Source of the DNA: Streptomyces decoyicus | Lineage (GTDB): Bacteria; Actinomycetota; Actinomycetes; Streptomycetales; Streptomycetaceae | Assembly (NCBI RefSeq): GCF_019880305.1 | Contig: NZ_CP082301.1 | Span: 2,790,001 to 2,854,000, forward strand | DNA length: 64,000 bases | Direction: 5' to 3' | The notes under the pieces: model-generated | The model's database searches: none | Told to the model about the DNA's origin: nothing | What the model saw: the letters and a program-made list of their open reading frames with translations, nothing else | Shown: positions 1 to 9,412 of the stretch, piece by piece | How positions within the stretch are numbered: position 1 is the stretch's first letter | How the letters are laid out: each line of letters starts with the position of its first letter | Position numbers and translations under genes: made by a program

Positions 1-1329
1 GCCGCCCGCCCAGGGCTCCTCGGACGCGCTCGCGCCCTCGGACCGCACCGGCTCGCACAGCACCGTGATGATCTTGTTGCGGCGTCCTGCCGGTGACTCC
101 GCGGTCAGCCGGAGCGCCTTCAGGCCCGGGTCGGAGGCGTCATCGGAGAGGTCGACCTCGGCGGTGGCACCGGCGATCGGGACCCGGCCGAGGAGCTTGG
201 CGAGCAGGCCGCCGACCGTTTCGACGTCCTCGTCGTCCAGCTCGGCCAGCCCGTACAGCTCGCCGAGGTCACCGATGTCCAGCCGGGAGGTGACGCGATA
301 GCGGCCGTCGCCGAGCTCCTCGACGGGCGGCAGTTCACGGTCGTATTCATCGGTGATCTCGCCGACGATCTCTTCCAGGATGTCCTCGATGGTGACAATT
401 CCGGCGGTGCCGCCGTATTCATCGATGACCACCGCGACATGATTGCGGTCCTGCTGCATTTCGCGCAGCAGATCACCGGCATTCTTGGTGTCGGGGACGA
501 AGACGGCGGGGCGCATGGCCGTGGAGACCAGCTCGTTCTCGGCGTCGCGGCTGATGTGGACCTTGCGGGCGAGGTCCTTGAGGTAGACCACGCCGACGAC
601 GTCGTCCTCGTTCTCGCCGGTCACCGGGATACGGGAGAAACCGGAGCGCAGAGCGAGGGTCAGCGCCTGGCGGATGGTCTTGAAGCGCTCGACGGCGACC
701 AGGTCCGTCCGCGGCACCATCACCTCGCGGACGAGGGTGTCGCCGAGCTGGAAGACGGAGTGCACCATCCGGCGCTCCTCGTCCTCGATCAGCGACTCCT
801 TCTCCGCGAGGTCGACCAGCGAGCGCAGCTCGGCCTCGGAGGCGAACGGGCCCTTGCGGAAGCCCTTGCCGGGCGTGAGGGCGTTGCCGAGGAGGATCAG
901 CAGCTGCGGGACCGGGCCCATGATGCGGGCCAGCGGCAGCAGCACATAGGCGGCGGCGGTGGCGGTGTTCAGCGGGTGCTGGCGGCCGATGGTCCGCGGC
1001 GAGACGCCGACGGCGACGTAGGAGACCAGCACCATCACGGCGGTGGCGACGGTCAGCGCCTGCCACGTCTTGTCGAAGGAACGCAGACAGGCGTAGGTGA
1101 CCAGGACACCGGCGGCCATCTCACAGCCGACCCGCACCAGCAGCGCGACGTTGAGATAGCGGGTGGGGTCGGCGGCGACGGCGGCGAGCTTGGCACTGCC
1201 GCGGCGGCCGGAGCGGACGGCTTCCTCGGCCCGGAAACTGGTCGTACGGGCCAGGCCGGCCTCCGCGCAGGCGGCGAGCCAGGCGATCACGACGAGCAGG
1301 ACCGCGACCGCGATCAGCTGGGTGGTCAT
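1..1329 (-). CDS. Hemolysin/CorC-family CBS-domain membrane protein (3' end cut off)
   Basis: 443 codons are visible and no stop is reached before the window edge, so the C-terminus is missing by an unknown, probably small, amount. It starts MTTQLIAVAVLLVVIAWLAA, the first helix of a DUF21/CNNM transmembrane domain, with further hydrophobic segments to about residue 150. A pair of CBS domains follows (LVREVMVPRTDLVAVE, then DRNHVAVVIDEYGGTAGIVT) and then a CorC/HlyC transporter-associated domain (DIGDLGELYGLDELDDEDVE, a GG-LLAKLLGRVP motif). The family is linked to Mg2+ or Co2+ transport and, in actinobacteria, lies beside ybeY and phoH. The start is 11 bases after the ybeY stop, so the three genes form one leftward operon. 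Family assignment is secure, substrate is not. Confidence 0.9.
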   Translation of the reverse strand, partial: MTTQLIAVAVLLVVIAWLAACAEAGLARTTSFRAEEAVRSGRRGSAKLAAVAADPTRYLNVALLVRVGCEMAAGVLVTYACLRSFDKTWQALTVATAVMVLVSYVAVGVSPRTIGRQHPLNTATAAAYVLLPLARIMGPVPQLLILLGNALTPGKGFRKGPFASEAELRSLVDLAEKESLIEDEERRMVHSVFQLGDTLVREVMVPRTDLVAVERFKTIRQALTLALRSGFSRIPVTGENEDDVVGVVYLKDLARKVHISRDAENELVSTAMRPAVFVPDTKNAGDLLREMQQDRNHVAVVIDEYGGTAGIVTIEDILEEIVGEITDEYDRELPPVEELGDGRYRVTSRLDIGDLGELYGLAELDDEDVETVGGLLAKLLGRVPIAGATAEVDLSDDASDPGLKALRLTAESPAGRRNKIITVLCEPVRSEGASASEEPWAGG

Positions 1330-1340
1330 CGGGGGTCCCG

Positions 1341-1838
1341 TCAGGTCACGGTGGGAGCCGGCGAGGGGCCGGTCAGGCCCTGCTCGGTCCGCCAGCCGTC
1401 GATGATCGCCGCCTGAAGGCCGAACATCTCGGCCTTCTCGTCCGGCTCCTCGTGGTCGTAGCCGAGGAGGTGGAGCACGCCGTGGACGGTGAGCAGCTGG
1501 AGCTCCTCGTCCATGCTGTGTCCGGTCGGGGCGTCCTCGCCCTGCTTCTTGGCGACCTCCGGGCACAGCACGATGTCACCGAGGAGCCCCTGCGGGGGCT
1601 CCTCGTCGTCCTTGGCCGGCGGACGCAGCTCGTCCATCGGGAAGGACATGACATCGGTCGGCCCCGGCAGGTCCATCCATTGGATGTGCAGCTGCTCCAT
1701 GGCCTCGGCGTCCACGACAATCACGGACAGCTCGGAGAGCGGGTGGATACGCATCCGGGCGACGGCGTAGCGGGCGACATCCAGGATGGCCTGCTCGTCG
1801 ATGTCCGTGCCGGACTCGTTGTTGACGTCGATGGACAT
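1341..1838 (-). CDS. ybeY: Endoribonuclease YbeY (rRNA maturation)
   Basis: 165 residues. The zinc-binding signature [11 protein letters not shown] (H-x3-H-x5-H) lies at residues 119-129, and the upstream [10 protein letters not shown] segment is also typical. YbeY is a single-strand endoribonuclease needed for 16S rRNA 3'-end processing and ribosome quality control. I chose the ATG that begins MSIDVNN, because Streptomyces homologues begin there; an ATG six codons earlier is also open. It lies 66 bases downstream of phoH and 11 bases upstream of the CorC-family gene, an arrangement conserved in many bacteria. Confidence 0.96.
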   Translation of the reverse strand: MSIDVNNESGTDIDEQAILDVARYAVARMRIHPLSELSVIVVDAEAMEQLHIQWMDLPGPTDVMSFPMDELRPPAKDDEEPPQGLLGDIVLCPEVAKKQGEDAPTGHSMDEELQLLTVHGVLHLLGYDHEEPDEKAEMFGLQAAIIDGWRTEQGLTGPSPAPTVT

Positions 1839-1904
1839 GGGGGAGTTGCGTCTCACTTCTGTTTGCCGGGCGCGGGCCGGCCGGTGGTCCCGGCCGGCCG
1901 GGGC

Positions 1905-2909
<1,005 letters not shown>

Positions 2910-2963
2910 GGGGCGGCTCGGTGGCCTGCTCAACCCCCATCCTTTGCTCGTATGAGGTGCCTG

Positions 2964-2996
2964 CCTGCACTCGACCTGCACTCGACCTGCACTCGA
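2964..2996. repeat. Three perfect 11-bp tandem repeats upstream of phoH
   Basis: The unit CCTGCACTCGA occurs at 2964-2974, 2975-2985 and 2986-2996 with no mismatch. The 11-bp period is close to one DNA helical turn, so the copies sit on the same face of the helix. They lie 55-87 bases upstream of the phoH start. Whether they bind a protein is inference. Confidence 0.6.
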
Positions 2997-3097
2997 CTCC
3001 TTGGGATACAAGAGTACGACGGGGCACCGACAAGCCCGAGGGCTTTTCCTGCCGGGGCGGGGCGGCCGGGGCGCACCCTGCCCGGTCCCGGGGCCGC

Positions 3098-4243
3098 TCA
3101 GGCCGGGCGGCGGAAGCCGATCGTCGGGACGGCGCGGGCCAGCGGGGCGGGCCGGTAGGCGGCGGGAAGCACCTCGTCCAGGAAGGCGTACTGGCGGCGC
3201 AGCGCGCCCGGCGCACCCGCCTCGCAGGCGCGCACCTGCTGCCACCAGCCGGCGATCTCGGCCCATCCCGGCGCGGACAGCGATCCGCCGAATTCCTGCA
3301 CGGACAGCGCGGCGCTCAGCCCCGCGAAGGCGAGCCGTTCGGCGAGCGGCCAGTCGGCGAGCGTGCCGGTGACGAATCCGGCGACGAAGACGTCTCCGGC
3401 GCCGGTCGGGTCCAGCGCCTCCACGGCGATGGCGGGCACCTCGGCGCTCTCGCCGGTCCGCCCGTCCACCGCGTAGGCGCCCTCCGCACCCAGCGTGACC
3501 ACCGCGAGCGGCACCCGGTCGGCGAGCTTGCGGGCGGCGGCGCGCGGGCAGTCCGTACGGGTGTAGCGCATCGCCTCCTCCGCATTGGGCAGGAACGCCT
3601 CGCAGTGTTCGAGGTCGGCCAGGTCGGCCGGGTCCCAGCGGCCGCTGTCGTCCCAGCCCACGTCCGCGAAGATGCGGCTGCCGCGGCCGGCCGCGCAGCC
3701 CAGCCAGGCTTCCCGCCGGCCCGGTACCAGCGAGGCGATGCAGGCGCGGGACGGCGGCGGGCAGCCCGGGGCGTGCTTGCCGTCGAAGGCGAAATCGGGC
3801 GGCGGCGCCTCGTGGCCGTGCGAGACCATCGTGCGCTCGCCCTCGTACGCCATGGAGACGGTGACCGGGGAGTGCCAGCCGGGGACGGTGCGGGACAGCG
3901 CCAGGTCGATGCCCTCGCCCTGTTCGAGCGCCTCCCAGCAGTACTCGCCGTAGTGGTCGTCGCCGAAAGCGGCGGCCAGCGAGGTGCGCAGGCCGAGCCG
4001 GGCCAGCGCGGTGGCCATGTTGGCGACTCCGCCGGGGCTGGAGCCCATACCGCGGGCCCAGGACTCGGTGCCGCGGACCGGGGCGGAGTCCAGGCCGGTG
4101 AAGACGATGTCCAGGAAGACCGTGCCGGTGAGATAGACGTCGGTGGGCGGATCGCCGGCGGCGCGCACCCCTGCCAGCGGATCGAGGGCCGGTGGCACTG
4201 CGGCCGGGCCCGCGGGCGGAAGGTCATCGCGTCGGCTGCTCAC
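3098..4243 (-). CDS. PfkB-family carbohydrate kinase
   Basis: 381 residues. The ribokinase/PfkB fold shows as an N-terminal sugar-binding region with GMGSSPGGVANMATALARLG (GG and N-x-A elements) and the C-terminal signature DPTGAGDVFVAGFVTGTL, whose Asp in GAGD is the catalytic base. It should phosphorylate a sugar or nucleoside; the substrate cannot be read from sequence. The GTG start beginning VSSRRDD is preceded by GAGAGGAG at about 8 bases. It is divergent from the GH4 glycosidase gene across 66 bases, so both may act on one sugar route, the kinase on free sugar and the GH4 enzyme on a phosphorylated or free glycoside. That link is inference. Confidence 0.88.
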   Translation of the reverse strand: MSSRRDDLPPAGPAAVPPALDPLAGVRAAGDPPTDVYLTGTVFLDIVFTGLDSAPVRGTESWARGMGSSPGGVANMATALARLGLRTSLAAAFGDDHYGEYCWEALEQGEGIDLALSRTVPGWHSPVTVSMAYEGERTMVSHGHEAPPPDFAFDGKHAPGCPPPSRACIASLVPGRREAWLGCAAGRGSRIFADVGWDDSGRWDPADLADLEHCEAFLPNAEEAMRYTRTDCPRAAARKLADRVPLAVVTLGAEGAYAVDGRTGESAEVPAIAVEALDPTGAGDVFVAGFVTGTLADWPLAERLAFAGLSAALSVQEFGGSLSAPGWAEIAGWWQQVRACEAGAPGALRRQYAFLDEVLPAAYRPAPLARAVPTIGFRRPA

Positions 4244-4296
4244 CGTGCTCGCTCCTCTCGTATCGGCACGTGCCGCCAGTGTGCCTGATGCTGCGG

Positions 4297-4302
4297 TACG
4301 TT
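4297..4302 (+). promoter_or_regulatory. Leaderless-type -10 element for the GH4 gene
   Basis: TACGTT lies seven bases before the ATG at 4310 and there is no Shine-Dalgarno sequence in between. TANNNT followed by 6-7 bases and the start codon is the usual geometry of leaderless transcripts in actinobacteria. No good -35 is seen. Confidence 0.45.
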
Positions 4303-4309
4303 CCGCCCC

Positions 4310-5650
4310 ATGAGGCTGACGATTCTCGGCGGGGGCGGCTTCCGGGTGCCGCTGGTCTACCGCGCACTGCTGGACGACCCGGCACACTCCGTCTCCGAGG
4401 TGGTGCTGCACGACACCGATCCACGCCGGGTGGCGGTGATCGCCGACGTGCTGACGCGGCTGGCGCACGGGCATCCGGCGCCGGTGCCCGTACGGGTCGC
4501 GGACGGGCTGGACGACGCGCTGGCCGGCGCCGGCTTCGTCTTCTCGGCGATCCGGGTGGGCGGGACGGCGGGCCGGATACGCGACGAACGGATCCCGCTG
4601 TCCGAGGGCGTGCTCGGCCAGGAGACGGTCGGCGCGGGCGGTGTCCTCTACGGGCTGCGGACGATCCCGGTGGCGCTGCACATCGCCGAGCGGGTCGCGG
4701 CGCTCGCCCCGGGCGCCTGGGTCATCAACTTCACCAACCCCGCGGGCATGGTCACCGAGGCGATGTCCCAGGTGCTCGGCGACCGTGTCATCGGGATCTG
4801 CGATTCGCCGGTGGGGCTGGTGCGCCGGGCGGCGCGGGCGGCCGGCGCGGACCCGGCCGCGCTCGGGGACCCGGACCGGACCGGCTACGACTACGTGGGG
4901 CTCAACCACCTCGGCTGGCTGCGGTCGTTGACGCTGGACGGCACCGAGCTGCTGCCGGGGCTGCTCGCCGACGACGCCGCGCTGGGCTCCTTCGAGGAGG
5001 GCAGGCTCTTCGGCGCCGACTGGCTGCGGACCCTGGGCGCGCTCCCCAACGAGTATCTGCACTACTACTACTTCCGCCGCGAGACCCTCGGCTCCGTACG
5101 GGACACCAGGGAGACCCGCGGCGAATTCCTCGACCAGCAGCAGGGCGGCTTCTTCGAGCGGGCCGCGGCGGCCGGCGACCCGGACCGGGCGTACGCGCTG
5201 TGGGAGCGCACCCGGCTGGAGCGCGAGGAGACCTATATGGCGCACAGCAGGGAGGCCGGCGGCGGCTGGCAGCGCGACAGCCACGACCTGGAGGGCGGCG
5301 GCTACGACCGGGTGGCGCTGGCGTTGATGCACGCCATCCTGGGCGACAGCGGGACCCGGCTGATCCTCAATGTGCGCAACGGGACGACCGTGCCGCAGCT
5401 GGCGCCGGACGCGATCGTGGAGACGGTGTGCGAGGTGACCGCACGGGGCGCCCGGCCGCTGTCCTGCGCGCCGCTGCGGGAGGACCAGTTGGGGCTGATG
5501 CTCCAGGTCAAGGCGGTGGAGCGGGCGACCGTGGAGGCCGCGACGTTCAAGGACCGCGGCGCCGCGCTACGGGCGCTGGCGCTGCATCCGCTGGTGGACT
5601 CCCCCGCGGTGGCCGCCCGCATCCTGGAGCGGGCGGCCACGGAGGCGTGA
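4310..5650 (+). CDS. GH4 family glycosidase (6-phospho-beta-glucosidase-like)
   Basis: 446 residues, the usual family length. The N-terminus MRLTILGGGGFRVPLVYRAL is the NAD-binding Rossmann motif, INFTNPAGMVTEAM and GICDSPVGL carry the conserved Asn and Cys used in metal and substrate binding, and YVGLNHLGWL plus HYYYFRRE are typical of the 6-phospho-beta-glucosidase branch. GH4 enzymes use NAD+ and a divalent metal in a redox-assisted hydrolysis. It is divergent from the PfkB kinase. The stop codon lies in the first copy of a 14-bp tandem repeat. Substrate (phosphorylated or free glycoside) is not determined by sequence. Confidence 0.9.
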   Translation: MRLTILGGGGFRVPLVYRALLDDPAHSVSEVVLHDTDPRRVAVIADVLTRLAHGHPAPVPVRVADGLDDALAGAGFVFSAIRVGGTAGRIRDERIPLSEGVLGQETVGAGGVLYGLRTIPVALHIAERVAALAPGAWVINFTNPAGMVTEAMSQVLGDRVIGICDSPVGLVRRAARAAGADPAALGDPDRTGYDYVGLNHLGWLRSLTLDGTELLPGLLADDAALGSFEEGRLFGADWLRTLGALPNEYLHYYYFRRETLGSVRDTRETRGEFLDQQQGGFFERAAAAGDPDRAYALWERTRLEREETYMAHSREAGGGWQRDSHDLEGGGYDRVALALMHAILGDSGTRLILNVRNGTTVPQLAPDAIVETVCEVTARGARPLSCAPLREDQLGLMLQVKAVERATVEAATFKDRGAALRALALHPLVDSPAVAARILERAATEA

Positions 5651-5692
5651 GGGCGGAGGCGTGAGGGCGGAGGCGTGAGGGCGGAGGCGTGA
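5641..5692. repeat. 14-bp tandem repeat over the GH4 stop codon
   Basis: A partial unit (5641-5650) is followed by three perfect copies of GGGCGGAGGCGTGA at 5651-5664, 5665-5678 and 5679-5692. Each copy carries TGA, and since 14 is not a multiple of three the copies place stops in all three frames. The first TGA ends the GH4 gene. Confidence 0.8.
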
Positions 5693-5806
5693 GCCCACGG
5701 AATACCCTCCGCCCCCGCCGCGTTCTGGCCCGCAAGGGGCGCCCGGAACCCCTACGGGATCTGTGCGCCCCTGCCCTTAGTGGCCCCCTCCCCTTCGTGG
5801 TCCCCC

Positions 5807-6436
5807 TTAGTGGCCCCGCTTGAGCCACTCCTCCAGATGCGGGGCCTCCGCGCCGATCGTCGTCGCGTCGCCGTGTCCGGTACGCACCTGCGTCGTGGGC
5901 GGCAGAGTCAGCAGCCGGTCCCGGATCGAGGCCACGATCGTCGGGAAGTCCGAGAAGGACCGCCCGGTGGCGCCGGGGCCGCCCTGGAAGAGGGTGTCGC
6001 CGGTGAAGACGGTGCCCAGCTCGGGCGCGTGGAGGCAGACCGCACCGGGCGCATGGCCCGGGGTGTGCAGCACGGTCAGGTCCGTACCGGCGATGGTCAG
6101 CACCTGGCCGTCCGCCAGCTCCGCGTCCGGCGCGGTGTCCGGGTGGGTCATCTTCCACAACGGCAGGTCGGCGGGGTGCAGATGGATCCGGGCGCCGGTG
6201 CGGGAGGCCAGCGCCGGGGCCGCGTCGATGTGGTCGTTGTGCCCATGGGTGCACACGATCGCGCGCAGCGTCCGGCCGCCGAGGGCTTCGAGGATGGCGT
6301 CGGCGTCATGGGCGGCGTCGATGACGATCGCCTCGTCGTCGTCGCCGACGATCCAGACGTTGTTGTCGACGTCCCAGGTGCCGCCGTCGAGGGAGAAGGT
6401 TCCGGAGGTGACCAGGTGGTCGATACGGGCCGCCAT
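5807..6436 (-). CDS. MBL-fold hydrolase, partner of mycothiol-dependent formaldehyde dehydrogenase
   Basis: 209 residues of the metallo-beta-lactamase superfamily. The metal motif is CTHGHNDHIDAAP (H-x-H-x-D-H), followed by HTPGHAPGAVCL, FTGDTLF and TGHGDATTIG, which are the glyoxalase II-like ligands. Its ATG overlaps the stop of the dehydrogenase gene by one base (TGATG), which points to translational coupling. In actinobacteria this pair is conserved and the hydrolase is thought to cleave the S-formylmycothiol made by the dehydrogenase, completing formaldehyde oxidation to formate. The coupling is seen; the exact reaction follows from family context. Confidence 0.9.
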   Translation of the reverse strand: MAARIDHLVTSGTFSLDGGTWDVDNNVWIVGDDDEAIVIDAAHDADAILEALGGRTLRAIVCTHGHNDHIDAAPALASRTGARIHLHPADLPLWKMTHPDTAPDAELADGQVLTIAGTDLTVLHTPGHAPGAVCLHAPELGTVFTGDTLFQGGPGATGRSFSDFPTIVASIRDRLLTLPPTTQVRTGHGDATTIGAEAPHLEEWLKRGH

Positions 6437-7521
6437 CAGAGCGTCACCACCGAACGCAGGACATCGCCCGACTCCATCCGCGCGAAGGCCTGCTCGACGT
6501 CGTCGATGCCGATGGTCTCGGTGACGAACGCCCCCAGGTCGATCCGGCCCTGAAGATGCAGATCGACCAGCATCGGGAAGTCGCGGGAGGGCAGGCAGTC
6601 GCCGTACCAGGAGGATTTGAGGGCGCCGCCGCGGCCGAAGACGTCCAGGAGGGGGAGTTCCAGGGTCATGTCCGGGGTCGGCACGCCCACCAGGACGACG
6701 GTCCCGGCCAGGTCGCGGGCGTAGAACGCCTGCCGATAGGTCTCGGGGCGGCCGACCGCGTCGATGACGACATCCGCGCCGAAGCCGCCGGTCAGCTCGC
6801 GGACCGCTTCGACCGGGTCGGTGGAGCGCGAGTTGACCGTATGGGTGGCGCCCATGGAGCGCGCGGTCTCCAGTTTCCGGTCGTCGATGTCCACCGCGAT
6901 GATCGTGACCGCACCGGCCAGCCGCGCGCCCACCACGGCCGCGTTGCCGACGCCGCCACAGCCGATGACCGCGACCGAGTCGCCCCGGCCGACGCCGCCG
7001 GTGTTGATCGCGGCGCCGATGCCCGCCATCACTCCGCAGCCCAGCAGCCCGGCCGCCTCGGGCGCCATCCGGGGGTCGACCTTGGTGCACTGTCCTGCGG
7101 CGACCAGCGTCTTGTCGGCGAAGGCGCCGATGCCCAGCGCCGGGCTCAGCTCCGTGCCGTCCTTCAGCGTCATCTTCTGGCGGGCATTGTGGGTGTCGAA
7201 GCAGTACTGGGGACGGCCGCGCAGACACGCACGGCACTGGCCGCACACCGCACGCCAGTTGAGGACGACGAAGTCGCCCGGCGCCACGTCGGTGACCCCG
7301 TCGCCGACCGACTCCACGACACCGGCCGCCTCGTGCCCGAGCAGGAACGGGAAGTCGTCGTTGATGCCGCCCTGCTTGTAGTGCAGATCGGTGTGGCACA
7401 CCCCGCACGCCTGGATCTTCACCACGGCCTCGCCGGGACCCGGATCCGGCACCAGGATGGTCTCCAGCCGGACCGGTTCGTTCTTCCCCGGCGCAATCAC
7501 GCCGCGCACTTCCTGTGCCAT
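6436..7521 (-). CDS. mscR: S-(hydroxymethyl)mycothiol dehydrogenase
   Basis: 361 residues, a zinc-dependent medium-chain dehydrogenase. Catalytic zinc ligands are Cys42 (GVCHTD) and His63 (GHEAAG); the structural zinc is held by the Cys93, Cys96, Cys99 and Cys107 set. The Rossmann motif is [12 protein letters not shown]. The N-terminus [20 protein letters not shown] and overall sequence match the mycothiol-dependent formaldehyde dehydrogenase group, also called S-nitrosomycothiol reductase. It oxidises the adduct of formaldehyde with mycothiol, the actinobacterial thiol. GAGAGGGG lies 8 bases before the ATG; an ATG six codons upstream lacks this support. It is the first gene of a two-gene operon with the MBL hydrolase. 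Confidence 0.93.
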   Translation of the reverse strand: MAQEVRGVIAPGKNEPVRLETILVPDPGPGEAVVKIQACGVCHTDLHYKQGGINDDFPFLLGHEAAGVVESVGDGVTDVAPGDFVVLNWRAVCGQCRACLRGRPQYCFDTHNARQKMTLKDGTELSPALGIGAFADKTLVAAGQCTKVDPRMAPEAAGLLGCGVMAGIGAAINTGGVGRGDSVAVIGCGGVGNAAVVGARLAGAVTIIAVDIDDRKLETARSMGATHTVNSRSTDPVEAVRELTGGFGADVVIDAVGRPETYRQAFYARDLAGTVVLVGVPTPDMTLELPLLDVFGRGGALKSSWYGDCLPSRDFPMLVDLHLQGRIDLGAFVTETIGIDDVEQAFARMESGDVLRSVVTL

Positions 7522-7585
7522 CGGGACAGCCCCTCTCACAGATCACCTACGGGACCACTGTGGCGCACCGCCACTGAGCCGTGCC

Positions 7586-7900
7586 TCACCGTACGCGTGC
7601 CGGGCCACCACGCACAGGACCACGGCCGGGTCCGTGATCTTTGCCCCATGGCCGCAGGCCGCGCGCCCGCTCGTGGTGCCCGCCGCCGCGGACCAGCGCG
7701 ACGCCGGCGGCCGCCAGGACGCCCACCACCGACAGTCCGATCAGCCCGCCGCGGGTCGAGCCGGTGGCGTCCTGGAGGATCCCGAAGGCCGTCGGCGAGA
7801 CGAACCCTCCGAGGTTTCCCAGGGAGTTGGCGAGCGCGATGGCGGGCGCCGCGGTCCGGGCGTGCAAGTAGCTCTGCGGAATCTTCCAGAAGCGGGGGTC
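7586..7900 (-). pseudogene. C-terminal remnant of an MFS transporter
   Basis: About 100 codons from FWKIPQSYLHARTAAPAIAL through NSLGNLGGFVSPTAFGILQD and TGSTRGGLIGLSVVGVLAAA match the last two or three helices of an anion:cation symporter-type (ACS family) MFS sugar-acid transporter. Homology starts exactly where the glucarate-dehydratase gene ends (7899); the first ten or so helices are absent and no start codon or ribosome site serves this fragment. The frame continues upstream only as a shadow of the dehydratase gene. Sugar-acid dehydratases and such transporters are common neighbours, so this probably was the uptake gene, lost by deletion. Confidence 0.75.
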
Positions 7901-9206
7901 ACCAGCGGGGCAGGGCGGGGGTGACCCAGGCCGGGTCGGCGTGCCGCATCGCCGCGGCGTCGTCGCGGTCGCGCAGGCCGCCGTCGTCGGCCAGCCAGCG
8001 GCGGTGCAGTACGGCGAGCCGGTCGCGGTCGAGCGTGACGCCGAGGCCGGGGGCGTCGCCGACGTCCAGCCGGCCGTCACGGAAGGTGAGCCGCTCGGTG
8101 AGGACGTCCTCGGTCTGCCAGGGGTAGTGGCTGTCGCAGGCGTGGTCGAGGTGCGGCACGGTGGCCGCGACCTGGGTCATCGCGGCGAGGCTGATGCCCA
8201 GGTGGGTGTTGGAGTGCATGGACAGGCCGACGCCGAAGGTGCGGCAGACCGCGGCGAGTTCACGGGTGGCGCGCAGTCCGCCCCAGTAGTGGTGGTCGCT
8301 GAGCACGACCTGGACGGCGCCGCGGGTGAACGCCCCGGCGATCTCGTCGAAGGTCGTCACGCACATGTTCGTGGCGAGCGGGAGCGGTGTGCCGGCCGCG
8401 ACCTCTGCCATCCGTGCGGTGCCGCTCGTCGGGTCCTCCAGGTACTCCAGGACGTCCCCCAGCTCGTCCGCCACCTCCAGCGACGTGCGCACGCTCCAGG
8501 CGCCGTTGGGGTCGATCCGCAGTGGCTGCCCGGGGAAGGCGGCGGCCAGCGCCCGGATGGCGGCGACCTCCTGCGCGGGTGCGAAGACCCCGCCCTTGAG
8601 CTTGAAGGACGTGAAGCCGTAGGTGTCGGCGAACCGGCGGGCCTGGGCGACGACACCGGCCGGGTCGAGCGCCGCGCCCCAGTCGTCGCGCTCCCCGCGG
8701 CCGCCCGGGTGCTCCTCCCAGCGGTAGAAGAGGTAGGCGCTGAACTCCACGCGGTCGCGGACCTTGCCGCCGAGCAGGGCGTGCACGGGCAGTCCGGCGG
8801 ACCGGCCCCAGGCGTCGAGGCAGGCGACCTCGAAGCCGGAGAGGACGGACAGCCGCAGCTTGTCGGCGGTCTGGACGCCGCGCAGCCCGCCGACGTCCAC
8901 GGCCTCGGCGCCGGTCGCGGCCGGTGAATCACCGCACACTTCGGCGGCGAGCGCAGGCAGCGCGTTCAGGTCCGTGACCGACCGGCCGATCAGTGCACTG
9001 GCCAACGGCTGGGCCAGCTCCAGGTACTTGGTGTCCCCGTAGGTCTCGCCGAGGCCGGTTGCGCCGCCCTCGGTGATCAGCTCGATGATCAGCCGGGGGG
9101 TGTACGGCTGGTGTACGCCCTGTGTGTTCAGCAGCGGCGGATCGGCCACCAGGATCGGGGTGATCCGGACTTCGGTGATCGTGAGGCTGTGCTGGGCATC
9201 CGTCAT
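7899..9206 (-). CDS. Enolase-superfamily sugar-acid dehydratase (glucarate dehydratase-like)
   Basis: 435 residues. Catalytic elements in order are FKLKGG (general-base Lys-x-Lys), LRIDPNGAW and YLEDPTSGT (metal ligands), PLATNMCVTTFDE, VVLSDHHYWGG and GLSMHSNTHLGISLAAMTQV (the His of the His-Asp pair). This pattern is that of glucarate/galactarate-type dehydratases, which remove water from a six-carbon diacid sugar. AGGAG stands 9 bases before the chosen ATG (MTDAQHSLTI). A 17-bp palindrome at 9244-9260 in the upstream region is a likely operator. The neighbouring transporter is truncated, so the route may no longer be fed by its own uptake system. Exact substrate is unproven. Confidence 0.88.
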   Translation of the reverse strand: MTDAQHSLTITEVRITPILVADPPLLNTQGVHQPYTPRLIIELITEGGATGLGETYGDTKYLELAQPLASALIGRSVTDLNALPALAAEVCGDSPAATGAEAVDVGGLRGVQTADKLRLSVLSGFEVACLDAWGRSAGLPVHALLGGKVRDRVEFSAYLFYRWEEHPGGRGERDDWGAALDPAGVVAQARRFADTYGFTSFKLKGGVFAPAQEVAAIRALAAAFPGQPLRIDPNGAWSVRTSLEVADELGDVLEYLEDPTSGTARMAEVAAGTPLPLATNMCVTTFDEIAGAFTRGAVQVVLSDHHYWGGLRATRELAAVCRTFGVGLSMHSNTHLGISLAAMTQVAATVPHLDHACDSHYPWQTEDVLTERLTFRDGRLDVGDAPGLGVTLDRDRLAVLHRRWLADDGGLRDRDDAAAMRHADPAWVTPALPRW

Positions 9207-9243
9207 CCGGCAGGCTCCTACGCGATCGAAGGCTGTTTTCATA

Positions 9244-9260
9244 TGTAGATGGCGTCTACA
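9244..9260. promoter_or_regulatory. Candidate operator of the sugar-acid dehydratase gene
   Basis: TGTAGA-TGGCG-TCTACA is a perfect inverted repeat with 6-bp arms and a 5-bp spacer, 38-54 bases upstream of the dehydratase start. Size and position fit a dimeric repressor such as a GntR-type regulator; no regulator gene is adjacent. The binding protein is inference. Confidence 0.55.
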
Positions 9261-9412
9261 GATGGAGTTGGAGGTTAGGGATCTCGTCTCACGACCGTCA
9301 AGAGCCCGCACCGCACGAGCCTTTACCAAGGGTTGAATCTTCGCGCGTAGATACCGAATTGAGGCTCTGTTAGACCTACGGAGTCCACTGACGTTTCCCG
9401 GAGGAGCCGCGC

